A stretch of 64,000 nucleotides of DNA. Source: Deroplatys truncata. Lineage: Eukaryota > Arthropoda > Insecta > Mantodea > Mantidae. Positions 52,689 to 63,972 of this stretch are shown here, in pieces. A program made the translations under genes and the position numbers. A model generated the notes under the pieces. It saw only the letters and a list, made by a program, of their open reading frames with translations, was not told the origin of the DNA and did no database searches. Within the stretch, counting starts at the first letter, position 1. Every line of letters begins with the position of its first letter. The stretch covers positions 494,006,190 through 494,070,189 of the forward strand of contig CM060990.1 of NCBI GenBank assembly GCA_030765065.1. The letters are read 5' to 3'.

Positions 52689-53867
52689 GGGCCGGTTTCA
52701 CCAACAGATGTTAAAAATACTCTAACATTTTGTTTGTTAACAAGATTTTCAAAGTTTAACATAAGGTTAAAACTTTTGCGTTTCATCAAGCTTTTACAGC
52801 AAATTATTAGCTAACATTTTGTTATCGTCAAAGACAACTGCAAACGCTAGCTTTCAAGAAGGAGGTGACTGAACTACACTGCTTCTGAACATACTCCGAT
52901 GCACTTTTGTCTATGTGTCGCTGCACTCTGTGTTAGTAGTCGACAACTATTTACATACATGGCAATGGCCATGTGAAGTTCCTGATTGCTTGAGGTTAAA
53001 ATCACGATGTCAAATGTTTCACTGTTTGAAATGCATTAATTAACATCTGGTTAATAAGTATAGACATATTATCAAGTGTGAAAAAGCTGACTGTCTTACA
53101 TTAAAGGATAAGATTGCAGCCTGGAACAAAATCCATGAGTAATTTAATTGGAATAAACGCGTTTCTCTTAAGTTGAGTAAGCAACTACGGCAACTTTATG
53201 CTAACAAAGTGCAGCACCAGAAATGTTAGGTGCGAAGAGCGTTTAAGATGGTTTAAAACTGGTGGTAACACTGCATTGAAACTAAAGTGGATGAAAATGT
53301 GTTATCGCTGATTAATCAAGCAGACCCGAAAAAATAGTTTGCTTCTTAAAGCAATTGCTTTGGAAACCTTCCGGATAAACCCATAAACAGAAGCTTTGGA
53401 AATACCAACATTATCACAAGTAAATGAAAACTGTTAGTAGCATAAAATCTAAGTACCTAATTAACACTTAGGAGAAAAGGCTTGCTTCTGTTGGTAGTAT
53501 TCTAACCTCTCGTATTTCCATAAAACCATGATCATGACCCCTTGGACAGTCTATAGTGCTTTAAAAATTCTCCTTTTGCAGGGCTTCAAATTTATTATAA
53601 CGTATAACTACTCTTACTTTACGAATGACATTATAAAATGCCAATTGTAGCAAACTCGCATCAACAGCTTGGTTTGCGGCAGCCATTTTCCAATTTCTAA
53701 CATTTGTTAAATGCCTTAACACAGGGGAATGGGGATGTTAACTTAACAAAGACTTTAACACATTGTTAAAGTTAACATTGTTTGATGAAACAGAATTTGT
53801 GTTAACTTCAGTGTTAAATTAGTTTAACATTGTGTTAAAATTTAGCATCTGTTGGTGAAACCGGCCC
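52689..53867. mobile_element. Harbinger element 2, non-autonomous
   Basis: Perfect 14-bp terminal repeats begin GGGCCGGTTTCACC, flanked by TAA at 52686-52688 and 53868-53870. The 1179-bp body is collinear with Harbinger element 1, including the Myb-like block on the plus strand (NKRVSLKLSKQLRQLYANK near 53150) and the transposase remnant on the minus strand. Both reading frames are more degraded than in element 1. The subterminal regions contain several GTTAAC/TTAACA motifs in both orientations, likely protein-binding repeats. Confidence 0.9.
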
Positions 53868-53929
53868 TAAGTCTAACTTACATCAATATGAGGCTTCCTT
53901 AAACACAACCTCAGGATTATTCATATAAG

Positions 53930-55610
53930 AAGCCCTCCACTCTTTATATACTACTATTTACATTATTTTATATATTATATCCCAATTTCCTCATCTTCCT
54001 TAACTGGTGTAAGTTCATTTCTCAAATATTTTTCCCAAAAATTCTCCAGCATGTTTCTATTTATTTCCATATCAGTCAGCATTTTAAATGCTATAATTTC
54101 TTTCTATAATTTTCCCCATTTTATTTCCCACATACCTTACTTCCAACTCTTCCACCATTACATTGTAATAAGCAGTGAAATATTCCTTCAAACTCCCCAC
54201 ACATAGCACACAAATCTTTCCCTCTGAAATATATTACAATAATTCACATACTTCTCCCTCCACCAATCCTTATTAATTATTCTATATCATATATCATTGT
54301 ACCTGACTCACCAGCACTAACATAAACTCATATATCAATATCTTCTTGTTTGGAAAATTTCCTCCTGAACTATGCCTCACAGTTTGACTGTGCCACAAAA
54401 GTGCATTCTTATTCAATGGTGTGAAGAAATGCTGATTTTATTTATTTATTTAGCATCAAGCAAATTAGATAAAACAAGGTCTATGGTTCTGGCCCAACGC
54501 ACTCTACACATAGACCTGAATAATATACAGTTCCTGCACAACTCGTAATTAAGAATAGTCTAGCAAATACCGACATAAAATCTGGCTACCAATACCTCAA
54601 GTTCTGACCAAACCTATTATTTCATCCCAACTATAGATACTTTCATTTCAGGTTCACTTTCCACAAAACCTCACTCACTTTCCTTAGCTGAGTCCCATCA
54701 GTTCCTAATCACTAGTTCCTCATTAATCTTTAACCATTTTTTTTCTCTTATTAAACACTTCCTCTACTTCTCTGCCAAGCCATTCCTTCTCTCTCCTGTC
54801 TATCACACTTTTTAATATAGGACTCCTTCATAAATCCAACCTTAAAAACCTTATAATTAGGGGTGGTGATTTTTGCAACTGTATGGAATGCTTCTAAAGG
54901 CTTGTACTCTTGTATTTTCATTTTTATGATCTATAAGCCACTTCCTACAGTATTTTGAAAATATGCTCAAAATGCAAAACTTATACTAAAATGGAATATA
55001 AATGCGAAATCAATTATATTTTCAAATATAACCTTTTTCTCTTTCTTTTCTTCCATAAACTTCAACTGAGGGGTTTGTACTCCCTTGGAATGTTTATAAC
55101 ACCTTTGTCCCCATTCTGAAATGTCAAAAGGTAATGTGAAAAAGCGTGCAGTTTCCGTTATTCAATGAGATTAACATAATACATTTTACTTATTCCATTA
55201 TGACCATCATCACTTCCAGTCATCACTTGGTAGAATGAGGTATCCCCTGAAGGTCATAGGCCATATGGGGAGCATTAAAAACGAACGACATTCACTTTTC
55301 ACATTTCTAACAGAACCTCTATATTGGCAATGTTCTGAGGAACTCCTGAAATTTGTTTATAACAAGATCCCAAAATGAGGTCCATTTTGTTGTGACTTTC
55401 AGTGCCTCAATTTTCTTTTCCATAAGCCTATCTAGATTCCCCCAAGGCACTGTGTGGTTCCCAATCACACTACGACCATTTTCTCAATATCTCATTGCTA
55501 ATCTCCCTTTTATTAGAGTACACTTAATCCGTTATTCCCATCCACTTCTGCTACTCTGTTTAATACCTAAATAAGCAAAATCATTCAGAATTTCAGTTTC
55601 CTTTATATAT
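53930..55610 (-). pseudogene. Old LINE ORF2 3' half, relative of the 2A-type LINE
   Basis: The minus strand begins near 55600 with ETEILNDFAYLGIKQSSRSG, equivalent to EFDYLGIRFSSNGKW after the RT of the intact LINE. In many shifted frames it reaches the zinc knuckle CAMCGEFEGIFHCLLQCNGG (near 54200), equivalent to CIMC...FHCLIEC. A degraded C-terminal tail ends near 53950. The order and spacing match the 3' third of that ORF2. It is an ancient copy, showing that this LINE lineage has long been resident. Confidence 0.6.
54430..54560 (-). repeat. Probable small retroelement 3' end inside the old LINE
   Basis: A TTTATTTATTTATTTAGCAT tail on the plus strand (ATAAATAAATAAA on the minus) is followed by a GC-richer 100-bp block containing CTGGCCCAACGCACTC. 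It interrupts the old LINE reading frames and resembles the 3' end of a CR1-like LINE or SINE. Confidence 0.4.
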
Positions 55611-56055
55611 TGTGTGACGCAGCGGCTATGGCCTAAGGTTATCGGAAGGTCGGTGCCAGGTAGTTGGAGATAAATAAAGAGAATTAGAGCCGTCGCAAGC
55701 ATAAACACCAGAAGCATTATTGTCAGATAACCAGAATCTTTTGGATACTTTCCCTACTTGAACATTTGGGAACTCTGAGGAAATTCCCAATGGCTATATA
55801 AGCAAGCACTCTCGCAAGTTAGCCAGTCAATTGGTGAGCAAGTTAGCTATGCATTTCTGGTGCACAAAAAGTGCTGCTCTCCTATCGAAATTCTGAGGAC
55901 TGCAGTGAGTGGTGCTTCAGCAAGATATTTGGGAAGTCTTGTGTTCAACTCCCTAGCAAGGGAAGTGAGCCAAAGAAGAGGCTACATCATACATATTTCA
56001 TTACGCTGCTATGCCATGAAAAAACTGAAGTCATAGTGAAAATCAGGAGTGGGAT
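55611..56055 (+). promoter_or_regulatory. Probable 5' LTR and leader
   Basis: The region carries the TG start, a TATA box 185 bp in, and a leader to the gag start near 56068. The CA end of the LTR and the tRNA primer-binding site could not be placed with certainty. No second copy of the LTR lies in the window. Confidence 0.5.
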
Positions 56056-56067
56056 ATAAAATCTCAG

Positions 56068-56705
56068 ATGGAGGAAATGCTTAAAAACTTATTGGCTGGA
56101 ATGGAGAAGATGAAAGAAATGGAATAGATGGGCCCACGTTTATGAGATTACCTAATGCAAAAACAGTGAAGGCACTGAAATTTGCCAGTACTTCGTCCTG
56201 GGCAGAGTTTAAGGGACAGTTTGAAACCATTATTACCCACAATTGCTTGGATGTCAGCAGAGAAGATGACACAGGTTTTGGCTGCCCTGCATGGGCAAGC
56301 AGCAGAGACCCTTGGCACCTTCCCCGCCAGAGACTCGGCTGAGGATCCGGTTCAACTGCTAGAGGGGCATTATGGAGATCATTGCCTGGCTGCAGTTTAC
56401 AGAGCCAAGCTGAAAGTAAGAGTGCAACAACCGGGAGAGACAGTAGAAGAATTTGCCGTGGAGATGGAGCAGCTGGCACACCGGGCACTGGTGGAACACC
56501 ATAACATCAACAATGTCCTTCGCATTGAAGAGGCTAAGATGATGGCCGGAAGAGCCGCCCCGGTACCGGCCACAACTGTGATGGACGAAAATGAGATTGC
56601 CGGCGTCGACCACAACAAACCAACCGTCGTAGAACTGGGGGGCAGGAGACCCTAAGTGCTGGAGCTGCGGAGAGCCCGGACACCAAAGGGCGGATTGCGA
56701 GAGCA
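56068..56705 (+). pseudogene. Gypsy-like gag with zinc knuckle
   Basis: The start reads MEEMLKNLLAGMEKM. A capsid-like domain follows: SSWAEFKGQFETII in one frame, then MTQVLAALHGQAAETLGTF and EDPVQLLEGHYGDH, LKVRVQQPGETVEEFAVEME in the next. Its end is the CCHC knuckle PKCWSCGEPGHQRADC (about 56656-56700), in another frame. The gag order (capsid N- and C-parts, knuckle) is complete, but two or three frameshifts make it non-functional. Confidence 0.75.
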
Positions 56706-56799
56706 CTCCGGATGAGGATCAGGAAATACTAAGGGCTGACGTGAATAGGAGCAAGTTGGCACCGCTATCACCTTCCCCTAGCTTCATGTTGATCGCCGT

Positions 56800-57290
56800 A
56801 ACTGGGAAAACGAGGATCTGTTAGCGTATGGGACCGTCCCTGTAGAGAACTGTTGGACACAGGAGTCTCACTAACAATCACAGGCCCAACATGGTGCAAG
56901 GACTACCAAAAAGGATAATGGTTAGGTGCCATCAGTTACGAACCGCCTTGGGTGAAACGCTGCCTGTGAGTAAGGAAGGTTACCAGGAGTTGACCCTTGG
57001 CAAGAGCAGGCTACAAATGTGGGTGTTCGTTGCCGCAATCAGCGAGGAAGATATCATCGATCTGGACACCCTTCGGTTCTTCGACGCCAAAGTGGACGTC
57101 GGGCGCTGCATATTGCACCTGGCCACGATGAGATCCTGTTGAACCATCCGGGGGAGAGGCTGCAGCCGGTGAGGCTCTTACTTGCCGATCGAGAGTTGGT
57201 TCCAGTATCGAGTGAGAAGGTGGTGACGGCGCGGGTAGAGAAACTCCTAACAATGAACATGATTGTGGACAGAGGACTCCACCGAGGCGA
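56800..57290 (+). pseudogene. Gypsy-like retropepsin remnant
   Basis: The plus strand shows RVWDRPCRELLDTGVSLTIT at about 56826-56885, the DTG(A/V)S active site of an aspartic protease. A short gap and frameshift are followed by WVFVAAISEEDIIDLDTLRF and FDAKVDVGRCILHLA, the second half of the fold (normally ILG-D-L---A-VD--). A linker RVEKLLTMNMIVDRGL starts the route to pol, but the RT is missing. Confidence 0.7.
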
Positions 57291-57310
57291 GGTTTATGTC
57301 AACAGGTGCT

Positions 57311-58020
57311 GCTTCCTGTTCAGGAGGCCCCCCATAAGGGGGGGTTCCGACCCCTTCAGCTGCCGTGGTGCGGGCGCTGCGGACCCTGAGCTCTTGTGGC
57401 ATTTCTGACGTTACTAGAAGTACGCCGGGCCGAACATTCGAGCCCCTCCCGATAGGAAGTTGTTCGGATTGGGTTGGACTCGGCGGGGCAGTGGTTCCCG
57501 GTGCCCATGGGAGATTGTGTACGCCTGGCTGGTTTTCCGCCCAGGCGCGGTTGTGAGACGCCCAGATGTTCTCCGGCACCAACCATGAGTGAGAGTTGGT
57601 AGACGGTATCTAGATATACTGTCGGCCCCACCGAGGTTGTTCAGTAGTCTTCCCTGATAGGATTTTCCCTATTGGGCTGACGCGCGTAAGTGGCGTATCC
57701 ACTTCCATCCCTGTGTGGCAGGGGATGAGGGGAGGATGGTTTCCTTATCCAGCCTTGGCCACGCAGAGGGGGGGGTATAAAATAGACACTGTCCCTAATG
57801 GAAAAGCCTGCGAGCTTGACTCCCGAGTTGCGAGGGCATGGACTGAGTTGTCAGTCCCGGTCCTATGTTTATAGATGTTCAGGAGACCGTCCCAATGAAG
57901 GTCTCCAATATCAGAGGCTCTAGGGAACAGGCACCAACTGCTCTGCTTGGGACGAATGGATACAGCGTGGCAACGGAGCAGCAAGCAACTTGGTGCATAC
58001 AGTGGCGCCACTTCTAGTAA
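57311..58020. other. GC-rich block of unknown origin
   Basis: This 700-bp block is much GC-richer than most of the window. It contains CAGCCTTGGCCACGCAG and other phrases that look like a LINE or retroelement leader, and ends with GTGGCGCCAC. No coding domain is recognised in any frame. It could be the 5' end of another retroelement fused to the Gypsy remnant. Confidence 0.4.
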
Positions 58021-58331
58021 CTGCGCGAAGTTAATGCCAACATATGAATTCGTTTGTGCATATCATATTTATTTAAGCGTGGTTCATATGATACAGATTA
58101 TAGAACTGCAGTGCAAAAACATTGATAGATATGAGAAACAACATAGCATTATACAGTATTTCCTGAATAAATTAATTTACATGGCATTTGCGAATTTATT
58201 AGAGCACATTCATTTGTTTTATAAAAATAAAAGTTCTGTTGTCATTTGTTACACATTATTTTTAATGGTGTTAAAGAAACGCACATATACATTTGATTAC
58301 GTTTACTAAAAAAACAAACTACAATACATTA
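58021..58331. other. AT-rich gap, nothing assignable
   Basis: No recognisable feature before the hAT C-terminus. Confidence 0.4.
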
Positions 58332-59155
58332 TTAGTGTACATTTACTCCACGGGACGTTTGAGCTCTTTTAAATATAATTATACTAATGTTTGGCACTAT
58401 TGTTTGCGTACTAGCAAGTCGAAAAGCACATTTCAAGTTTTGATCGGTGAGCCTGTTTCTGTGCCTAGATTTATAAATCTTTGCTAATGAAAAAAGCTGT
58501 TCGCACAAATAGGTGGATCTGAACATGCTTAAAATATTTGCATTATGTTTGTACAACCTAGGGAATCTTTCTTGTGGAAAACGAACATAAAACTCTGTCA
58601 AACTATTTGTGTTTTTGCACCTCTTTCATTTCAGTGTCGTACTGCAAGTCAATCAACTCTAGTTGTAGTTCTGGTCTAACAGTGTTTACATCCACTGAGA
58701 AGGGCGTAGCAAACACCTTAAAATTCTTTTGTAATGCCTGAATATCTTGGAAGCTATTCTCAAACTCATCATCTAGTTTCCTTAACACATCTTCATATGT
58801 TGCACCAGATTCATTTGACTGTAAAGACAATTCTGCAGTCAAACTGGGAAAATGTGCTGTGTTTTTTACTCGTAAACTTACGTTCCCACAACTTTAGTTT
58901 GCTTTGAAAAGCTTTTATACGATCAAAGAGGTGAATAATTGTAAGACCTCTGTCTTATAAAGAGGAATTAAGATCATCAAGGTGGACAGTGAGATATACT
59001 AGAAATGCCAAATCCCGTATTCATTTTGCATTGTTCAGCTCTTCTAGTGATTGATTTTGCATTTCCACGAAGAGAGCTATTTGTTTCCTGCAGGCACAGA
59101 AGCGACGTAAAATATTTCCTCTATTACCTGGGACATGTAACAAGATGCAGCGGTG
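58332..59155 (-). pseudogene. ZBED5/GTF2IRD2-like hAT transposase, C-terminal half
   Basis: The minus strand reads, in order, GNILRRFCACRKQIALFVEM, QNQSLEELNNAK, DLAFLVYLTVHLDDLNSSL, HLFDRIKAFQSKLKLWERKF. It continues VLRKLDDEFENSFQDIQALQ, FATPFSVDVNTVRPELQLEL, and finally YVRFPQERFPRLYKHNANIL, SMFRSTYLCEQLFSLAKIYK, SRHRNRLTDQNLKCAF. This is the C-terminal RNase H-like core and dimerisation region of the ZBED5/SCAND3/GTF2IRD2 type of hAT-Charlie transposases. A few frameshifts separate long open segments. It was originally continuous with the part at 60564-61340; a DDE_3 transposon now separates them. Confidence 0.85.
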
Positions 59156-59284
59156 GAGGCGCTGTTATCTGTTTACACCATCCGACTGGCCTGCAGATGG
59201 GAGGAGAGGTGAACAGCATGTCACAAAAGTATGTACATCATTCAAGGCAGAAAATATGATACGCTAAGAAGCAGAACAAAATTG

Positions 59285-60563
59285 ACTTACTTAATTCTGA
59301 TGTGAAGATTCCGATTCCTGCATATCGGTCTCACTTGCTGTACCTGTAGAGCTTCCATCTGTGGCGCTGTCATCTAAAGGATGGAAATCTGCTGTTACGT
59401 CTGCATCACTTGCTGTATCTGTACAACTGCCATTGCCATCTCCGGAATCCACAAAACTGTCCAAACTATTTGTTTCCTTTTCATCACTGCTATCCAAACC
59501 CACATTGATTACTATTCTTTCTATTTCTTCTTCCATCAAGGCATCTCGATGCCAGTATTCTTGTTCAACGGACTTCACTTTGATGCACGCGCTTTTCCAG
59601 TCCTCTTCAGTGATATCATTTAAACACTGTCTGGTTAGTCCTTAATGTGCATTTAAAGTAATGGAAGACACATTTTTTCTGCTATTTTTTTTGCTTCATT
59701 ATATTCCATACCAGTTCAATAGAGTTTAGATCACAGTGATAAGGTGGCAATCTGAGGGCTTCAAATCCATGGCCTTTCAAAAGTTTATCTGCGGTATACA
59801 CTGGAGGTGGTTTGTTTTCTTTGACAATTTGTAACATATCCCTCTTCGTTAAATATTCTTTGAAGTCCAAACCATTATCCTTCAGCCATTGAACAATTCT
59901 TTCCGAGATGCCATCGTTGGAGCTTTGTTTTCCTGCACGCTGTGGTAAGGTGCATTATCGAGTACAACAATGCTACTGGGTGGGAGGTTTGGTATAAGCC
60001 TTTCACTGAGCCATTTTTCATAGTTGGTCTTGTCTATCTCACTGTGGTAATCTTCTGTTGCAGACTTAGAGTCGTAGATTAATTCTGCTCCTTTGATGAA
60101 ACCCATCTCACCGCCAGCATGCACCACTGTTGCTCTTTGCCCAGCAGATTTATTCACCAAAACTCCAGGAATATCGTCATGTTGCCAACACTTCTTCACA
60201 ATGTAGTGGGTATTTACCCAGTTTCGTCGGGAAAACCTACCAGTTTCCACAACCCTTTTCATTACCTCTTAGAGCTCACAAATAGGCTGCTTTGCGAGCA
60301 ACTATATCCTGGCATTCCACTAAAATCTGCCGCATATTCTTGCAATTTTTGAAAGTAAATCCCATTTCGTGTAATATTCGCCAGAATGTTTTCTGCCCAC
60401 CACCGAAATTGATTTTCTCCTTTACTGCATAGAACAACTTCTTCACTGTTGGAATTTCTTTACGCACCTCATAATACTCCAAAAATGTTCTGCAAATGAT
60501 GCACTTATCAAAATCGCCTATTTAAAACTTCTTTTTCCGACTGCGTTGTTTTCCTGGAGACAT
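59285..60563 (-). pseudogene. DDE_3 transposase (IS630/mariner-like), nested insertion
   Basis: The minus strand starts MSPGKQRSRKKKF at 60563, has one in-frame TAA at codon 14, and continues IGDFDKCIICRTFLEYYEVR, KINFGGGQKTFWRILHEMGF (winged helix). A core with MGFIKGAELIYDSKS, SSIVVLDNAPYHSVQ (second Asp) and, after a one-base frameshift, ALRLPPYHCDLNSIELVWN (Glu of the third catalytic position) follows. The C-terminus is acidic (EEEIERIVINVGLDSSDEKE). This is the insect transposase family ending in PPYHC-LNPIE--W with an acidic tail. It lies inside the ZBED5-like hAT, so it inserted later. Its terminal repeats were not identified. Confidence 0.8.
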
Positions 60564-61340
60564 AACAGTTCCAAGTTGAATCTGTTTTGCACACAGATTT
60601 TCTTGACGAATAATGCAGTGTACAGCCAGAAAATTGCGTAGCACATTCATTTCTTTTAATTTATTTCGGAGACGTCCTACCACACCTGCATTCTTCCCAC
60701 ACATTGCAGCTGCCCCGTCTGTTGCAATAGACACGTTTTCCCCATGAGGGACCAAATAACTCCATTGTCAGTTCGACATCTTCAAATATATCCAAAACAG
60801 TAGTGTGTTTAATTTACACGATATTTAACAGTTCTTCCCTTACCTCAAGATCACTGTTTACACCTCTGATAAAAACAGATAGTTGGGAGGTGTCATTGAT
60901 GTCCGTGCAGTCGTCTATGGCCAGTGAATATGCTATAAAATTGTTTGTAATGCTCGTCAACTGACATTGAACATCAGCAGCTAGGTCTTTTACCCGTCGC
61001 ATAATTGTAGAAAGGGATAAGCTAATGGATTGAAAATCACTCACTTGTTCTGTACAAACTACCTCATCTGCCAGAAGTACACACACGTTCACAAACGAAC
61101 CTTCACTAAAAGGTCGCAAAGTATGCTCTATCTCCAAAGCAATCTTGTAGCTGGCCCATACAGCACGTTCACAGGCATGTATACCCTCCTGTTAAAAATA
61201 CACATAAACACTTTTAAAAATATTAATCATATCTGGTATGATTTATCAAGCATTGTAATAGCAAATGAGCTGCAACATACTATTAACTTTATGTACCTCC
61301 AGCCACGTGTTATTTTTTAGTTCTAATAAAGCTGTCCTTT
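60564..61340 (-). pseudogene. ZBED5-like hAT transposase, N-terminal half
   Basis: On the minus strand from about 61340: HANKYDKYEG (end of a BED-type zinc finger), RTALLELKNNTWLEV, then LRPFSEGSFVNVCVLLADEV and SDFQSISLSLSTIMRRVKDL. Next are NFIAYSLAIDDCTDINDTSQ (first catalytic Asp region, LA-D-STD) and LSVFIRGVNSDLEV. After a frameshift it gives VSIATDGAAAMCGKNAGVVG (second Asp) and FLAVHCIIRQENLCAK. These blocks precede in order those of the half at 58332-59155. The BED-finger region has been tandemly duplicated. Confidence 0.85.
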
Positions 61341-61542
61341 CCTAGCCTTCATATTTATCGTACTTGTTGGCATGACAAGAGGAGTAATGATGCTGCAGTT
61401 GACATTTTTAATATTAACTTTACGTACCTCCAGCCACGTGTTATTTTTTAGTTCTAATAAAGCTGTCCTTTCCTAGCCTTCATATTTATCGTACTTGTTG
61501 GCATGACAAGAGGAGTAATGATGCTGCAGTTGACATTTTTAA
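61281..61542. repeat. 131-bp tandem duplication in the BED-finger region
   Basis: Two adjacent copies of 131 bp (61281-61411 and 61412-61542) differ by about one base (ATGTACC versus ACGTACC). The unit covers the BED-finger part of the hAT transposase and is not a multiple of three, so it also shifts the frame. The near-identity means the duplication is much younger than the transposon. Confidence 0.92.
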
Positions 61543-61990
61543 TACGATTCAATATTTTATTGCATACTAAACATTTTATTGCTGTACTTTCTTGCACGAC
61601 AAAATACCTTTCCTCTCATGAAGGATTGAAAGTTGTTCATGTCGATGGCCTACGTTGTGCTGATCTGTCTTCCATAGTGACTGAACGATTGTTTTCATTG
61701 GGCTTGAGCGTAGCATAGTGCGAGAATAACATCAGAGACCTCGCTCGCCACTGACCTTTGGTATGCATGTAGTCGCGCGCTTCCCCTTCTTGCTCACTCC
61801 GTAGCTTCCAACCCTCCAAAGTGCCGAGCAGGCCGGGTTTAAAGTTATTTTGCTCCAAGCTGATGACCTCTGCTCAATATCATCAACCGGGACTGTCTTG
61901 AGGAAGTGTGAGGCGGTCGCCTCTAACACCTGCGGCCATACACCGAATACCATAAACTTGGATGTTTTTTGTCTGAGTAACCGCCCAGGA
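61543..61990. other. Unassigned, GC-richer toward the end
   Basis: No domain is recognised. The block at 61730-61980 is GC-rich and may be the 5' leader of the LINE that follows, or the end of the hAT element. Confidence 0.4.
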
Positions 61991-62307
61991 GGCGGCTGAA
62001 AACCTATCGAGAAGCGAGATGATGAAGATCCTCAACCTGCTCACAGAATTCCAGGACACCTTCAGCCCATCAGAAGATGATTAGGCCGTAACAATAGTGA
62101 TACAAAGATTCGACAGCGGCAATGCACAAGCGATTGGACAGCCTTGCCGTGTCCAAATAAAGAACCTGAAGAAGAGGATGAAGTAGATTTAAAACAGCAA
62201 ACAAATGAAGAGAACCTTAAACGTGCAAATTATACAACTGGAAACCATACACGGGAGAAGTTTCAGCCAGCAACACACGTGCTCGAAATCAGGACATTGA
62301 CCGAACG

Positions 62308-62739
62308 TTGGAAAAAACCATGCAGCTGTCTCGGCTTGAGGAAAGATTGATTTTAATTGCAGCATTACGGCATGTTATTAAGAAATTACATGTAAACGGA
62401 GAATCCATTGTATTCCCTATACCCGATGCCATTGATAGAACAGACTTAAGGATACATAATATAACAACAGATCCACAGGAATTATTTAATTTATTAGAAG
62501 AAGTATTTATGAGAAGAAATGATACATTAGACCTAGAAGAGATTTATAATCATTTTGTTAAATGCTATGGTCAAATAGCTTTTGACTACAATCAGCAGTG
62601 GCCAAATTGTTATGTTCACATATGTCATGATGGAGCCAATTATCCCAAAATTCCTAAACTTAGTCCAAAAAGCCTGTATTTCTGGATTCCTCCAACCAAA
62701 TTTCACATACTCCTTTTAAACACAAAAGTTATTCCTTAA
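62308..62739 (+). pseudogene. LINE ORF1-region protein, unknown function
   Basis: A 143-codon frame reads LEERLILIAALRHVIKKLHV, then IDRTDLRIHNITTDPQELFN, LLEEVFMRRNDTLDLEEIYN and WPNCYVHICHDGANYPKIPK. I do not recognise the fold. By position it belongs to the ORF1 of the following LINE. No CCHC knuckle is visible, unlike the usual R1 gag, so the ORF1 may be atypical or degraded. Upstream frames (EDEVDLKQQTNEENLKRANY near 62170) appear to be its N-terminal part in another frame. Confidence 0.4.
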
Positions 62740-62964
62740 AGACAAAGTCCTACAAACCCACAGTACATAACAATAAAGAAAATATTTTTGGTACAATTAT
62801 TAAAAATGTAACAGATAGTGCAAAAAGAAATGGCAATAATAAACCATCTGTAAAGCAAAAAAGCAGTAAAACTAATACTTTAAGTAGAATAAATAACCAT
62901 CCAGGAGTTAGAATTTTAAAAGTTCATAAACTCACAAGAGAACTTACAGAGCAAAGAATGTCTG

Positions 62965-63972
62965 ATGGCATTAAGAAACATTATTTCGCAAATGTGGGAT
63001 ATGTTTTACTTAGATGACATGATGGCAGATTTGCAAGGATTTAAATTGAAAAACCTAAAGGTTGCACAAATGAATGCCCAAAGAAGTAAATTAGTTATGT
63101 TCGAGTTCAAAAGAGTTATTGGAGAGTTAAATTTAGACATTTTGTGTATCCAGGAACCTTACTCCATGAATGGAATTATAACTCATATTCCAGTTATGGC
63201 AGGGGTAATTAGTGCGGGAAAATATCCAATGACTGCCGTAATTATAATTAATCCACACCTCCAAGTAGTTAATGTAATGCAATTAAGTGACACATACACT
63301 AACTGCTTAGAAATCACCCATGAACAGGATACTTTTATTTTGGCAAATCATTATTTCCAGTTTAGCCATGAAATTGAACCTTATATTGAAAAGATTAGAA
63401 ATATACATAAATCATTTAAAAACCATGAGATACTTCATACTCTTGATTCAAATTCCAAATCACCCTGGTGGTTTAATGAGCAGAGAGACAGAAGAGGTGA
63501 AGTAATGGAAGAATTAATTTCTGAACTGAATTTGAACATTATTAATAAACCGCTAAATCCATCAACTTTTCACAACAGGCAGGGTGCTGAATCAAACATT
63601 GATCTCACATTAGGTAATGTAAAAGTTATGCATAAAATTTTCAACTGGAAAGTGGGACAAGATTTTACTTCCAGTGATCATCGGTTAATTTATTTTAGTT
63701 ACAAGATGACAACATGGGGACATTAAGAAAATATAGAATTGGAAGAAAATAAAACAAATTATTCACAAGCTAATTGGAAAAAGCTGAAACAAATTCTTGA
63801 CAAAACATTAATATATAAAGGTACTACAATAGACGAAGTAGCACAAAATTTAACAGAAACAATTTTTAATGCAATAAATCAATCAGATCCAAAAATGAGA
63901 AATAAAAAGTACACAGATCATAGCTGGACTGATGCATTAGAAGCATCACATCGGAAAATGCGAAAAGAATAA
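62965..63972 (+). pseudogene. LINE ORF2 endonuclease and linker (partial)
   Basis: The frame reads LKNLKVAQMNAQRSKLVMFE, LNLDILCIQEPYSMNGIITH (QEPY metal-binding motif) and PMTAVIIINPHLQVVNVMQL. It continues TLDSNSKSPWWFNEQRDRRG (in the position of GDFNAHS-WWGS), SNIDLTLGNVKV and SSDHRLIYFSY (SDH motif). Here the usual GDFN is changed to LDSN, which fits the R1-like D-NA/DSN variants. After the in-frame TAA at 63724, the same frame continues with a linker (TNYSQANWKKLKQILDK) to 63972. It is partly decayed, and cut by the window edge. Confidence 0.75.

Larger units (their letters stand above)
55611..57310 (+). mobile_element. Ty3/Gypsy-like LTR retrotransposon remnant (5' part)
   Basis: The 5' part begins TGTGTGACGCAGCGG, has a TATA box (TATATAA at 55795-55801), and is followed by gag, a zinc knuckle and a protease-like segment. 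The pol genes and the 3' LTR are absent: the sequence changes near 57310 to an unrelated GC-rich block. Order and motifs are those of Ty3/Gypsy-type elements. The copy is old, with frameshifts and stops. Confidence 0.7.

Noticed and set aside
58000-58020. GTGGCGCCAC as a retroviral primer-binding site
   Set aside because: It resembles TGGCGCC, but no LTR end lies directly upstream and no gag follows; the match is too short.
59291-59578. Acidic Ser/Asp-rich frame as a separate host gene
   Set aside because: It is the acidic C-terminal tail of the DDE_3 transposase, in the expected position after the PYHC-LN-IE block.
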